NCBI GenBank assembly: GCA_955652705.1
Contig: CATPBK010000080.1
Span: 1-64,000 of the forward strand
DNA: 64,000 nt
From: Candidatus Dormiibacterota bacterium
Lineage (GTDB): Bacteria > Chloroflexota > Dormibacteria > Dormibacterales > Dormibacteraceae
Direction: 5' to 3'
The notes below the pieces were generated by a model, which was not told the DNA's origin, searched no databases, and worked only from the letters and a program-made list of their open reading frames with translations. A program made the position numbers and the translations under genes. Positions 55,411 to 64,000 of this stretch are shown piece after piece (within the stretch, counting starts at the first letter, position 1; each line of letters begins with the position of its first letter).

Positions 55411-56702
55411 CGGAGAGCTCCGACAATTTGGGCCACCACCTGCTCGGGGGGGAGCCGGCGGGTGCGCGAGCCCGAAGCCCAGGTCACCGGTCCAGGGCCG
55501 CCGCAGTGAACCAAGCTCTGGGCGCCGACCTGCCCCCGCCAGCGCCTGGCTGCCGCCAGAGAGCGTGACTCGGTATCGACGACCGCTCGCATCCCGAAGA
55601 GGCGCAGCGAGGAGCCCAGCTTGAGCGCCACGGGCACGCCGGCGGCCGACCAGGCCACCGCCGCGTCCAGCTGGGGCAGCGCGGGCCGGCCGCCCGCTCG
55701 GGCGATCGCCTCCGCCACCAGGTCCAGGTGGACCACGAAGCCGGTAGCCGGCGCCGGCCGCCCGAACCGCTCCAGCAGGCGATCGTAGCGGCCGCCTACG
55801 GCCAGGGGGCGGCCGAGATCGGCGCCGTACCCCTCGAAGATCACGCCGGTGTAGTAGTCGAAGTCGCGGATGGCGCCGAGGTCGAGGTTGACCTGGCCGC
55901 CGAGCCCGTGCTCGCGCAGCAGCTCTTCGACGCGGGCCAGGTCGGCCAGGGCTCGCTCGGACCGGCGGTTGGCGACCAGGCGGCCCGCGGCGTCGAGGAT
56001 CTCGCGGCCGCCGCGCAGCGCCGGGAAACGGAGCAGCAGCTCCCGTTCGGCCGAACGCAGCGGTGTGGTCTCCAGAAGGCGCTCGAGTGCCACGAAGTCG
56101 CGCGCCGCGAGCGCCGCCCGAACCCCCGTCTCAACCTCTGCCGGCAGCTTGAGCCCGGCCAGGAGGCCGTGGAAGAACTCGGAGTGGCCGACGTCGACCT
56201 GGTAGCGCTTCAGCCCCGCCGCGTCGAGGCAGTGGACCGCCAGCGCGATGACCTCGGCGTCGGCTGCAGGCCCCGCCGCGCCGACCAGCTCAGCGCCGAC
56301 CTGGTGCGTCTCGCGCCGGTTGGCGAAGCGACCGCCGTCGTTGGAGACGACGGACGCCGCGTAGCAGAGGCGCAGCGGCAGCGGCGCCGACCGCAGCTGC
56401 CCGGCCGCCAGCCGGGCCACCGGAATCGTCTTCTCGCCGACCAGGGCGACCAGCGAGCCGTCAGCGTCGGCGAACTTGAAGAGGCGCCGCTGCTGTTCAG
56501 GGCCGAGCCCGAGAGCGAGCGCTTCGACCGACTCCAGGGTCGGAGTGACGACGAACCGGTAGCCCCAGCGGCGCATCTCGGCGAGGATCGCCTCCTGGCC
56601 GGCCCGAAGCGACTCGGCCTCGTCGGGCAGCAGGTCCCGGAATCCCGGAACAGTGCCAGGAGCGGCGTTACTAGTCGGCGGCAAGGGAGGAATGGGTCGC
56701 AT
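55407..56702 (-). CDS. hisZ: ATP phosphoribosyltransferase regulatory subunit
   Basis: 431 residues, histidyl-tRNA-synthetase-like fold without the anticodon function. PGFRDLLPDEAESLRAGQE, LFKFADADGSLVALVGEKTIPVARL region (degenerate motif 2 RR.THQVGAELVG), and DFDYYTGVIFEGYGADLGRPLAVGGRYD region (motif near the histidine pocket). ATG chosen at RPIPPLPPTSNA. Regulates HisG. Confidence 0.92.
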   Translation of the reverse strand: MRPIPPLPPTSNAAPGTVPGFRDLLPDEAESLRAGQEAILAEMRRWGYRFVVTPTLESVEALALGLGPEQQRRLFKFADADGSLVALVGEKTIPVARLAAGQLRSAPLPLRLCYAASVVSNDGGRFANRRETHQVGAELVGAAGPAADAEVIALAVHCLDAAGLKRYQVDVGHSEFFHGLLAGLKLPAEVETGVRAALAARDFVALERLLETTPLRSAERELLLRFPALRGGREILDAAGRLVANRRSERALADLARVEELLREHGLGGQVNLDLGAIRDFDYYTGVIFEGYGADLGRPLAVGGRYDRLLERFGRPAPATGFVVHLDLVAEAIARAGGRPALPQLDAAVAWSAAGVPVALKLGSSLRLFGMRAVVDTESRSLAAARRWRGQVGAQSLVHCGGPGPVTWASGSRTRRLPPEQVVAQIVGALR

Positions 56703-56919
56703 CCGACCGCTCTGATCCACCGGGCGCCTACGGCGCTGATGCCGGTGTTGCGGGGCCCGGCGCGCGGCGTCGCGCATCTTCGGATGCGCTGCCTAGCGCG
56801 CCACCCGCGCCTGGGCACCGTCGGCCAGAGCGGCAGGGCTTTGCCCCTTCGGGCTGCTTGGCATTCCCCCCTTGCCGCCGACTAACTGAAGGTGTGAAAG
56901 GGCTCCCCGGAGGCGGTCG
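56703..56919. other. Upstream spacer of the his cluster
   Basis: No gene or clear promoter seen. It shares short sequences with the hisF-hisI spacer: GCCGGTGTTGC and GGCAGGGCT followed by TGCCCC. Probably remnants of the same repeat. Confidence 0.4.
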
Positions 56920-57804
56920 TCATTCTTCCTCGTCCTCGTCGTCCTTGTCGTCCTCGTCGGCGTCCTCGGAGAAGTCGATGGTCTCCTCGTCCTCCGCCGC
57001 GCCGCCGCCGTCATCGAGGTCGTCGATGCGCTGGCCCCCGACGGCGCCTTCCTCGTCCTCGTCCCCCTCCTCCTCCTCGGTCTCGATCGGGAATTCGAGG
57101 TCGCGGGCGAGCAGGCTCTCTTTGGCGTAAGGCCGGAACTCGGCCGCCGCCCGCTGGCGGCGCACGGGGAAGCTGGGCTTGCCGACGAACTTGGGATCCT
57201 GATAGGTCTCGCGGATGATCAGCCTGACGCTGCCCGGCTCAGCCGCGGTGACCGCCGCCAGATAGCGGTTCCCGCCCTGCATGAACTTGATCAGGCGGCG
57301 GGCGAGGCGTGGCTCGATCAGCCCCAGCCGCACCCCGCGGACACTCTCCGCAACTATCGTGTCGCCCTCGATGCGGAGCTCCGCGATGTCGCCGGGCGCC
57401 ACCTTGTTGTGCACGTCGGGGTCGGCGACGTCCTCCAGCGTGGTGGAGACCGTCTTGCCCATCTCTTCCACGAAGAGGTTCAGGTCGACCTTGGCCGGAC
57501 CACTGCGCAGCTCGCCCTTGGTCTGGACCAGCACGTCCAGCTTGGCCCGGTTCTTCTGCGCGATGAGGTTGAGCGGGTTGAGCTGGAGGGTCTTCTCGTA
57601 GGACTCCTTGGCCTCCTTCAGCTTCCCGAGCTCCGTCAGCGCCTTGCCGATCCGGTTCAAGGTTTCCTCATCCGGCCCGAACTTCTCGAGGATGAATTTG
57701 TTCAGGTCAGCTGCTTCCTCCCAACGGCCGGCGATGGCCATCTGGATCGCCTCGTCCACGTACTGGGACCGGGGCTTTAAGTGTTCACTGAACTCCGTCT
57801 TCAA
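56920..57804 (-). CDS. TPR-like protein with acidic tail
   Basis: 294 residues. TTG start 8 bases after CGGAG. Residues about 10-80 form two TPR-like helical hairpins (GRWEEAADLNKFILEKFGPD, LTELGKLKEAKESYEKTLQL). A middle beta domain (VAPGDIAELRIEGDTIVAE, NRYLAAVTAAEPGSVRLIIR) follows, and the last 60 residues are mostly Asp/Glu. Possibly a chaperone- or RNA-associated protein; not recognised. Confidence 0.7.
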   Translation of the reverse strand: MKTEFSEHLKPRSQYVDEAIQMAIAGRWEEAADLNKFILEKFGPDEETLNRIGKALTELGKLKEAKESYEKTLQLNPLNLIAQKNRAKLDVLVQTKGELRSGPAKVDLNLFVEEMGKTVSTTLEDVADPDVHNKVAPGDIAELRIEGDTIVAESVRGVRLGLIEPRLARRLIKFMQGGNRYLAAVTAAEPGSVRLIIRETYQDPKFVGKPSFPVRRQRAAAEFRPYAKESLLARDLEFPIETEEEEGDEDEEGAVGGQRIDDLDDGGGAAEDEETIDFSEDADEDDKDDEDEEE

Positions 57805-57863
57805 TACACGTGCTCCGATTGTCGGGCGGGGTGAGCGCGGTTGAGTATAGCCACCGACTCGGA

Positions 57864-57893
57864 TTGACTTCGAACACCCCATTCGGATATACC
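57864..57893 (+). promoter_or_regulatory. Possible sigma70-type promoter
   Basis: TTGACT, 18-bp spacer, TATACC, upstream of the binding-protein gene at 58022. A second, leaderless candidate TAACCT (58006-58011) lies 10 nt before its GTG. Confidence 0.45.
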
Positions 57894-58021
57894 CTTTGCC
57901 TCCGAGCGGGTGGGGAGACTCGCTTCCGACCGAGGGGCGAGGGGAAGAAGAAAAGCCAACCACAATTCCCACCCAGCCTGAGTAGGAGGAGATAGGAAGT
58001 CCGAATAACCTACCTCGGCAG

Positions 58022-59242
58022 GTGAGACGCGTCCTGACCGCGCTGCTGGGACTGCTGCTGGCGGCCTGCAGCGCCGGGCCCCCCGCGCCCCGCTCCGCCT
58101 TCACCATCGAGATCGGGGTCGCCGTGCCGCAGACCGGTCCCGATCGGGTCGTCGGCCTCTCCGTCCTGGACGGCGTCCGCTACGAGGTGAACAACGTCTG
58201 GCACGGTCGGGTCGAAGGCGTGCCCGTCAACCTGCGCGACTTCGACAGCACGCCGGGCGGCGTCCGCGACCCGGTGGCGGGAGCCGACAACATCGGGCGC
58301 CTGGCGAACGACTCCAGGGTGCTGGGAGTGATCGGTCCCCTGTTCTCGAGCGAGGCCGAGCATGAGATCCCGATCGCCAACGCGTCCAACCTCGCCATGG
58401 TCTCGCCAGCCGCTTCGAACGAGTGTCTGACGAGAGAAGCGCCGGGCTGCTCCGGCCTGGCCAACGACCTGCGGCCGGCCGGCCCCAACAACTTCTTCCG
58501 CGTCGTGGCGGCCGACGACCTGGCCGCGCCGGCGATGGCGGCCTACGCGAGCGGGACGCTCAAGCTCTCGGGCTTCGCGGTGGCGTCCGACGGCCAGGCC
58601 TACGGCAAAGCCCTCGCCGACGCCTTCGAGGCCGAGCTCCGTAAACGTTCGGGCCCGCCCGTGCTGCGCAACGACTTCGACCCTCGCACCAGCACCGATC
58701 TGGACGCCTTCCTGCACGCGGCTGCCGGCAAGGGCGCCAAGGCCGTGTACTTCGGCGGCCGGGACACCGGCGGCGCGTGCCTGGCCAGATCGAAGATGAC
58801 CGGCGTATTCGACGCCTCGGTCCCCTTTCTCGGCGGCGATGCCATCCTCACGCCGGTCTGCCTGCGCGACGCCGCGCCGAGCGCGGTCGGCATGCAGGCG
58901 ACGCTGAACGGCGTTGACCCTGACCACCTCACGAGCGGTATGGCGACGGCAGACGCCTTCAAGGCGGCCTACCAGGACATGTTCGGCCGCTACACCCTGC
59001 CGGCCATCGACGCCAGCGGGGTGCTGCTGGCCGCCATCTCGCGGGCGGTCAAGGCAGCGGGCGGCAACCTGCCGAGCAAGGAGGACGTGCGAGCTCAGGT
59101 GGCGTCAACGCGGGATTACAAGGGGGCGCTGGGCGCGACGACCTTCGACGCTCGGGGCGATACCACGCTCAAGATCTTCTCCGTCTACACGACGTCAGGC
59201 ACGCCCGTCGCCTGGTCGTGGGCGGCGGAAGAACGGCTTTAG
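58022..59242 (+). CDS. Periplasmic binding lipoprotein, branched-chain amino acid type
   Basis: 406 residues, GTG start. Lipoprotein signal RRVLTALLGLLLAAC. Two-lobe Peripla_BP_6 fold: IEIGVAVPQTGPDR, VLGVIGPLFSSEAEHEIPIAN, MVSPAASNECLT, VYFGGRDTGGACL, LPAIDASGVLLAAISRAVKA. No permease or ATPase genes adjoin, so it may be an orphan sensor or share a transporter. Confidence 0.88.
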   Translation: MRRVLTALLGLLLAACSAGPPAPRSAFTIEIGVAVPQTGPDRVVGLSVLDGVRYEVNNVWHGRVEGVPVNLRDFDSTPGGVRDPVAGADNIGRLANDSRVLGVIGPLFSSEAEHEIPIANASNLAMVSPAASNECLTREAPGCSGLANDLRPAGPNNFFRVVAADDLAAPAMAAYASGTLKLSGFAVASDGQAYGKALADAFEAELRKRSGPPVLRNDFDPRTSTDLDAFLHAAAGKGAKAVYFGGRDTGGACLARSKMTGVFDASVPFLGGDAILTPVCLRDAAPSAVGMQATLNGVDPDHLTSGMATADAFKAAYQDMFGRYTLPAIDASGVLLAAISRAVKAAGGNLPSKEDVRAQVASTRDYKGALGATTFDARGDTTLKIFSVYTTSGTPVAWSWAAEERL

Positions 59243-59257
59243 CCGGGCGCCAGCCGA

Positions 59258-60085
59258 TCAGCCGCCTGGCCTGTAGCTGGAGAAGAAAAGGAAGGCCAGC
59301 AGCACGGCGAAGAGCCCGTACTCCATCACCACGTGGCGGTTCAGGCTCTCTTCGGCCGTGTGCCGGATCACGCCCCGGTTGATGTACCAGGCCAGCAGCA
59401 GCATCCCGGCGAACACGCCCTCGGCGACGCCCTGCAGGTAGAAGAAGATCGCCCACGCGAAGAAGGTCACTACCTGGGCCACGATCAATGCGAACAGGAA
59501 GGCTCGGCGGGGCGGAATCGGGTCGCCGGAAATGCGGAAGCTGCGGAAGGCCGCCAGGACCGAGATGATCCCGATCCAGGCCAGCTTCAGGGCCAGGTTG
59601 AAAGGCGAGCTCAGGACCGCGACGAAGCCCCCCACCATGGCCACCGCCAGGATCGACTCCTGCATGAAGTGGTGGCCGCGCTTGGCCTGGTCTGCCAGGC
59701 GGATGAAGTCCAGCCGCGAGGAGACCAGGAAGCAGGTGCCGAACACCAGCACGGCCAGCCCGTAGCGCCACCACTCGGGAATGATCAGCGAGAGGCCGGC
59801 CAGGGCCAGGGCGCCCAGGACAGCGGGCACGTAGTACTCGACCGCGGGCAGGCTCGCGCCGCTCTCGGAGCGCAAGTAGCCGAACAGCGCGGGGGCGGCG
59901 ACCGCGAGCAGCCCGGCGGCCAGGAACCAGACCCGCCCGGGCGACACCAGCTCGGACTTGAAGCCGAGCGCCAGTGCCACCAGGACCAGCGAGGCGAACA
60001 CCAGGAACCGGGGATCCCGCTCGACAGGCACGACGGCTGCCGTCGTACGCCGAACGTGCTCGTCGACAGGAGGCGGGGTTTTCAT
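59258..60085 (-). CDS. Unknown integral membrane protein
   Basis: 275 residues, about eight hydrophobic helices after a polar N-terminus. LDFIRLADQAKRGHHFMQES is a distinctive cytosolic loop. Coupled to the upstream cupin gene by ATGA. Given the GDP-mannose genes in the same run, a role in envelope assembly is possible. Confidence 0.7.
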   Translation of the reverse strand: MKTPPPVDEHVRRTTAAVVPVERDPRFLVFASLVLVALALGFKSELVSPGRVWFLAAGLLAVAAPALFGYLRSESGASLPAVEYYVPAVLGALALAGLSLIIPEWWRYGLAVLVFGTCFLVSSRLDFIRLADQAKRGHHFMQESILAVAMVGGFVAVLSSPFNLALKLAWIGIISVLAAFRSFRISGDPIPPRRAFLFALIVAQVVTFFAWAIFFYLQGVAEGVFAGMLLLAWYINRGVIRHTAEESLNRHVVMEYGLFAVLLAFLFFSSYRPGG

Positions 60086-60465
60086 GGCTCGGGTGTGCCC
60101 CCGGGAACCCTACCGTATCGGTCTTCCAGCCGGACGACGTCGTCGATCTCCCCGGTGGAGACCTCGAATACGTCGCAGTCCTCGACCGCCGTCATCCGGT
60201 GCCGGCGGCCGGGCGGAACGTGGATGGTGTCGCCCGCCTTCAGGTGGAGGCGCTGGAGGGCGCCGGACTCGTCGCCGACGTCGAAGTCGAGCCGGCCCGA
60301 CATCACCAGCAAGGTCTCGTCCTTGCGCTCGTGGTACTGGAGGGAGAGGGCCTCGCCTCGGTTGATGTGGAGGATCTTGCCGAGATAGCGGTCGGTGACT
60401 GCCCAGCGGATCTCGTAGCCCCAGGGCTTGTCGACCCGAGTGTCCTCGGCCCGCTTAACCTCCAC
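60082..60465 (-). CDS. Mannose-6-phosphate isomerase, type II cupin
   Basis: 127 residues: DTRVDKPWGYEIRWAVTDRY, ILHINRGEALSLQYHERKDE, VMSGRLDF, HVPPGRRHRM. This is the stand-alone C-terminal cupin of ManC-type bifunctional enzymes. Interconverts fructose-6-P and mannose-6-P. It overlaps the phosphomannomutase gene by 11 bases. Confidence 0.9.
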   Translation of the reverse strand: MEVKRAEDTRVDKPWGYEIRWAVTDRYLGKILHINRGEALSLQYHERKDETLLVMSGRLDFDVGDESGALQRLHLKAGDTIHVPPGRRHRMTAVEDCDVFEVSTGEIDDVVRLEDRYGRVPGGTPEP

Positions 60466-61885
60466 TTCCCGCTCCCACCCCGATCACCTCTGACATCTCG
60501 TCCAGCCGCCGGGTGACGTCCTCCTTGGTGGCCGCCTCGGAGTAGATCCGAATCAGGGGCTCGGTCCCGCTGGTCCGGACCAGCACCCAGGACCCGTCCG
60601 CCAGATAGAACTTGAAGCCGTCGTCGTCGCGCACCCGTTCGACCTTCTGGCCGGCCACCTGTTTGGGCGCCTTCTCGGCGAGCGTCTTCAGGATCACCTG
60701 CCGGTCGCGGTCGTAAGTCTCACGGCGCATGGGCACGTCGCGACGCTCGTACGCATGCGGCCCCACCCGCTTCTGGAGGTCGGCCAGAACCTCGCTGATC
60801 GGCTTGCGGTAACGGACGATCATGTCGGCGAAGAAGAGGCCCGCCAGGAGGCCGTCGCGCTCCGGGATATGGCCGCGGATGCCGAAGCCGCCGCTCTCCT
60901 CTCCGCCAAGCACCGCGTCGGTCTCCATCATCTTCGGCGCCACGAACTTGAAACCGACCGGCACCTCGTAGACGGGGACCTTGAACTCCTTGGCGAGCTG
61001 GTCGGCCATCGACGTCATATTCACGGTCTTGACTACCGGACCCAGCCAGCCCTTGATCTCGAAGAGGTAGAGCATGAGCAGGGCGTAGACCTGGAGCTGG
61101 GTGATGAACCTGCCCTTCTCGTCGATGATCCCAACCCGGTCGGCGTCGCCGTCTGTCGCGACGCAGAGGTCGTAGCCGCCCGACTTCATGGTCGCCAGGG
61201 CGGACTGCAGGTTCCGCGGGATCGGCTCTGGGTTGATCCCTCCGAAGTACGGGTTCCGCTCAGCGTGGAGCTCGGTCAGCTGGGTGGAGCCGCCGGCCAA
61301 GAGCCCGCCCAAGTACCCGTAGCCCGAACCGAACATGCACTCGTGCAGGACCTTCAAGCCGGAGCCGCGCAGAGCCGGGAGGTCCACCATGCGGCCGACC
61401 TGCTCGAAGTACGCGGGCAGCGGCTCGTAGGTCTCCACTCCGTCCTCGGCCCGCTTGACCGAGCCGGCGTCGATGTCCGCGATCCGGCGCTCGAGGTCAC
61501 GGATCACCTCGGTCGGGGCCGAGCTGCCGGTTTCCGGCTTGTACTTGACCCCATTGAAAAGCCACGGGTTGTGGCTGGCGGTGATGACGGCCGCGCCGTC
61601 CGCCTTGCGGTCGATGACCGTCCAGGAGGCGACCTGGGTCGGCGAGGGCCGATCGAAGATCAGCACCTTGATGCCGTTGCCGGCGAAAACCCGAGCCACT
61701 TCGCGGGCGAATTCCTCGGAAGCGAAGCGGCAGTCATAGCCGACCACCGCGAGTGGAGTGGCGCCTTTCCGTCTGTCCTTGAGGAAGTCGGCGATCCCCT
61801 GAGCGACACGGCGGACGTTGTCGTAGGTGAAGTCGTCGGCGATGATGCCCCGCCAGCCGTCGGTGCCGAACTTGATCTCGGCCAA
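60455..61885 (-). CDS. Phosphomannomutase/phosphoglucomutase
   Basis: 476 residues from TTG at AEIKFGTDGWRG, the usual N-terminus of this alpha-phosphohexomutase group. Phosphoserine loop VITASHNPWLFNG (about 104), metal loop ATDGDADRVG (about 244), sugar loop GGEESGGFG (about 328), phosphate loop RTSGTEPLIRIY (about 436). Makes mannose-1-P for ManC. A longer frame upstream is not family-like. Confidence 0.92.
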   Translation of the reverse strand: MAEIKFGTDGWRGIIADDFTYDNVRRVAQGIADFLKDRRKGATPLAVVGYDCRFASEEFAREVARVFAGNGIKVLIFDRPSPTQVASWTVIDRKADGAAVITASHNPWLFNGVKYKPETGSSAPTEVIRDLERRIADIDAGSVKRAEDGVETYEPLPAYFEQVGRMVDLPALRGSGLKVLHECMFGSGYGYLGGLLAGGSTQLTELHAERNPYFGGINPEPIPRNLQSALATMKSGGYDLCVATDGDADRVGIIDEKGRFITQLQVYALLMLYLFEIKGWLGPVVKTVNMTSMADQLAKEFKVPVYEVPVGFKFVAPKMMETDAVLGGEESGGFGIRGHIPERDGLLAGLFFADMIVRYRKPISEVLADLQKRVGPHAYERRDVPMRRETYDRDRQVILKTLAEKAPKQVAGQKVERVRDDDGFKFYLADGSWVLVRTSGTEPLIRIYSEAATKEDVTRRLDEMSEVIGVGAGSGG

Positions 61886-62089
61886 GATCAGCGAGGGGGT
61901 GAAGAGGGGCGTCGAGCGATCCGGCGATCCTGTCGAGCCGAGCCCGAGGAGGCGCCGGAGGACCGGAGGGAGCGCATCCAACGACTCCGTGACCGAGGAC
62001 CGGACGAGCCGACATGGGGATCGGCCGGCAGGGCGTCGCAGCGCCGACGCCGACCGCGAAGCGGTTGGGAACCCCTCTTCCTCACCTCG
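61886..62089. other. Spacer between manC and phosphomannomutase
   Basis: No convincing gene, promoter or terminator seen. An open frame continues upstream of the phosphomannomutase start but does not resemble the family. Confidence 0.4.
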
Positions 62090-63151
62090 CTAAAGGTACT
62101 TCGTCTTGCCGCGGGTCTTGAGACGGTCGACCACGCTCTTCACCTCCTGGGCACGGTCCCTCGGCACCACCAGTAGGGCTTCCTCGGTGTCGATCACCAC
62201 GAGGTCCTTCACGCCGATGACAGCGATCGCCTTGCCTGGAGCGGAGATGAAGGAGCCCGCGGCGTCGACCAGGATCGGGTCGCCGCGCAGCACGTTCCCG
62301 GCCGCATCCTTCGGCAGCAGTGAGTGCAGCTCGGACCAGGACCCGATGTCCACCCATTCGAAGCCGCCGGGCACCAGGAGCAGCCGGTCGGTGCGCTCCA
62401 TGATCGTGTTGTCGACGGCGTCCGCAGGCAGCCGCGCATAGAGCCTCGCCGCCCGGGCCTCATCGCCGGCGCGCCGGGCCGCGAGTACGCGATGCAAACC
62501 GCGGAAGTGGCGCGGCGAGTAGCGGGCCAGCTCCTCGAGGAAGACGCCCACCCGCCAAGAGAACATCGCCAGGTTCCAGTAGTGGTCGCCCTCCGCCAGG
62601 TACTCCCGTGCCTTCGCCAGGGACGGCTTCTCCACGAACCGGTCCACCTTGAGCGCCGTGACGCCCCCGCCGCGAAACCTGCCCGCCGTCCTGATGTAGC
62701 CGAACCCGGTGGCCGGGTAAGTGGGCCGGAGCCCGATCGTCACCAGGCGGTCGGTGCCGGCCGCCAGGCGCGCCGAGCGCTTGATAGCCGCGCCGAAAGC
62801 GCGGCGCCCCTTGACGACGTGGTCCGCCGGGAGGCTGAGCATCACCGCCTCCGGGTCCCGCTCGGCCAGCGTCAAGGCGGCCAGGCCGAGGGCGCTGGTG
62901 GTGCCCCGGGCGACGGGCTCGATGATCATCCGGTCCCGCCGGAGCAGTGGCAGCTGGGCCAGGATCGGCTCAACCTGGCGGGCCTCGGTCAGCACGTACA
63001 CCTCCTCGGCCAGGGGGCGGACGCGGTCGTAGGTCTCCTGCAGAAGGGAGCGGCCGCTGCCCGTCAGGTCCAGAAGGTGCTTCGGCCGGGCGCGGTTGGA
63101 CCACGGCCAGAGGCGTGACCCCGCCCCGCCGGCGGGGATGACCGCGATCAG
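62090..63151 (-). CDS. manC: Mannose-1-phosphate guanylyltransferase, CTG start
   Basis: 353 residues. Nucleotidyltransferase loop [18 protein letters not shown] with RARPKH, then [36 protein letters not shown] and [10 protein letters not shown]. Makes GDP-mannose from GTP and mannose-1-P. The only fitting start is CTG (LIAVIPAGG), overlapping metK TGA as CTGA; no ATG, GTG or TTG is near. The C-terminal isomerase cupin is encoded separately. Confidence 0.95.
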   Translation of the reverse strand: MIAVIPAGGAGSRLWPWSNRARPKHLLDLTGSGRSLLQETYDRVRPLAEEVYVLTEARQVEPILAQLPLLRRDRMIIEPVARGTTSALGLAALTLAERDPEAVMLSLPADHVVKGRRAFGAAIKRSARLAAGTDRLVTIGLRPTYPATGFGYIRTAGRFRGGGVTALKVDRFVEKPSLAKAREYLAEGDHYWNLAMFSWRVGVFLEELARYSPRHFRGLHRVLAARRAGDEARAARLYARLPADAVDNTIMERTDRLLLVPGGFEWVDIGSWSELHSLLPKDAAGNVLRGDPILVDAAGSFISAPGKAIAVIGVKDLVVIDTEEALLVVPRDRAQEVKSVVDRLKTRGKTKYL

Positions 63152-64000
63152 TCCCTTACCTCGGCCAGGAGGTCCGGGGCGCGCGTGGTGTCCTCCCAGG
63201 GCGCCTCGATGTCGGTCCGTCCGAAGTGGCCGTAGCAGGCCGTCGGCCGGAAGAGCGGCCGCCGCAGGTTGAGCTCCTTGATGATTCCGAGCGGGCTCAG
63301 GTCGAACTGCCGCTCGACGGCCCGCTTGATCTCGGAGTCGGGAACCTTGCCCGTACCGAAGGTCTGGACGGCGATTGCCACCGGCTTGACGACGCCGATG
63401 GCGTAGGCCAGCTGGACCTCGCAGCGGCTGGCCAGTCCCGCCGCCACGATGTTCTTGGCGACGTACCTGGCGCCGTAGGCGCCTGCCCGGTCGACCTTGG
63501 TCGGGTCCTTGCCGGAGAAGCAGCCGCCGCCCTGGCGGGCGTACCCGCCATAGCTGTCGACCTGCGTTTTGCGTCCGGTCAGCCCGACGTCGGCGGCGGG
63601 ACCGCCGATCACGAACCGCCCGGTTGGGTTGACCAGGCAGCGGAAGCCGTCCTTGCGGAGCGCCTTCGGGATGACCTTGTCGACGACCTGCTCTTCGAGA
63701 TCTTTCCGGATCTCGTCCGGGGTGGCCTCCTCGTGGTGCTGCGCCGAGATCACGACGGTGTCGACGCGAGCCGGCTTGCCCTCGACGCCGTACTCCACAG
63801 TGACCTGGCATTTGCCGTCGGGCCGCAGGTAGCCGACGGTCTTCGAGCGGCGCACCTCCGCCAGCCGCCTGGCGAGCGCGTGGGCGAGGCTGATGGGCAG
63901 CGGCATCAGCTCCGGGGTCTCGTCGCAGGCGAAACCGAACATCATCCCGGAGTCGCCGGCGCCGCCCACGTCCACGCCCTGGGCGATGTCGGGCGACTGC
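63148..64000 (-). CDS. metK: S-adenosylmethionine synthetase (partial, N-terminus outside)
   Basis: About 283 C-terminal residues are present. [88 protein letters not shown] and [11 protein letters not shown]. Makes SAM from methionine and ATP. SAM-derived methylthioadenosine is handled by mtnP/mtnA at 4.7-6.5 kb. Confidence 0.97.
   Translation of the reverse strand, partial: QSPDIAQGVDVGGAGDSGMMFGFACDETPELMPLPISLAHALARRLAEVRRSKTVGYLRPDGKCQVTVEYGVEGKPARVDTVVISAQHHEEATPDEIRKDLEEQVVDKVIPKALRKDGFRCLVNPTGRFVIGGPAADVGLTGRKTQVDSYGGYARQGGGCFSGKDPTKVDRAGAYGARYVAKNIVAAGLASRCEVQLAYAIGVVKPVAIAVQTFGTGKVPDSEIKRAVERQFDLSPLGIIKELNLRRPLFRPTACYGHFGRTDIEAPWEDTTRAPDLLAEVRD

Noticed and set aside
60455-61981. 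Longer start for phosphomannomutase (TTG at 61981)
   Set aside because: The extra 32 residues do not resemble the family. TTG at 61885 places the protein at its normal N-terminus.

Overview
The window is a chromosomal segment of a very GC-rich free-living bacterium. There is no phage, plasmid, IS or CRISPR signature. Protein style, gene content and pervasive leaderless starts suggest a soil-type terrabacterial lineage near Chloroflexota or Dormibacterota. Relevant genes include a GT39 O-mannosyltransferase, GH15 glucoamylase, archaeal-type glucose dehydrogenase, MtnP/MtnA, LarE, and the short HisG with HisZ. That placement is inference; no rRNA is present.

Layout. 1-8.2 kb (minus): membrane glycosyltransferase-like protein, O-mannosyltransferase, glycerol kinase, methylthioadenosine salvage (mtnP, mtnA), LarE-like sulfur transferase and a MoeB/ThiF-like E1. 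8.3-12.9 kb: an unknown gene, then glucoamylase and glucose dehydrogenase diverging from a 23-bp gap. 13-18.2 kb: accessory region with tRNA-Ser(GCT), cupins, a methyltransferase, a VapBC toxin-antitoxin pair, repeats and a TetR/cupin pair. 18.3-26.3 kb: clpB, a hydrolase-DinB fusion, a glycosyltransferase, membrane proteins, a DUF393/DCC gene with an in-frame TGA at its first catalytic Cys, an MBL hydrolase, a 27-residue membrane peptide and tRNA-Ser(TGA). 26.3-33.8 kb: a kinase-like protein and a sugar ABC importer with GH42 beta-galactosidase, divergent from a DeoR repressor. 33.8-42.9 kb: oxidoreductases, serS, lysS, MBL and HD-GYP signalling proteins, coaX and an ArsR regulator. 42.8-50.6 kb: arginine cluster argC-J-B-D-R-G-H behind two ArgR-box-like sites. 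50.7-56.7 kb: histidine cluster hisZ-G-D-B-H-X-F-I, with an unknown gene X where hisA is often found. 56.9-64 kb: TPR and binding proteins, then GDP-mannose genes (phosphomannose isomerase cupin, phosphomannomutase, manC) and metK.

The parts connect. The GDP-mannose genes could supply the mannosyltransferase at the other end. metK feeds SAM use, whose by-product MTA is recycled by mtnP/mtnA. Glucoamylase releases glucose for the divergently encoded glucose dehydrogenase.

Most interesting signals: (1) a candidate selenocysteine codon in a DCC/DUF393 thiol-redox protein; (2) repeated use of CTG, and apparently ATA, as start codons, mostly at 4-nt stop/start overlaps (vapC, GH42, manC, lysS, argH); (3) a -10-like TANNNT element 6-10 nt before many first genes, implying leaderless mRNAs; (4) a tandem multi-hairpin element with covarying base pairs at 15.4-15.7 kb and three copies of a 22-bp repeat around the VapBC region; (5) paired TetR operators, one over the start codon.
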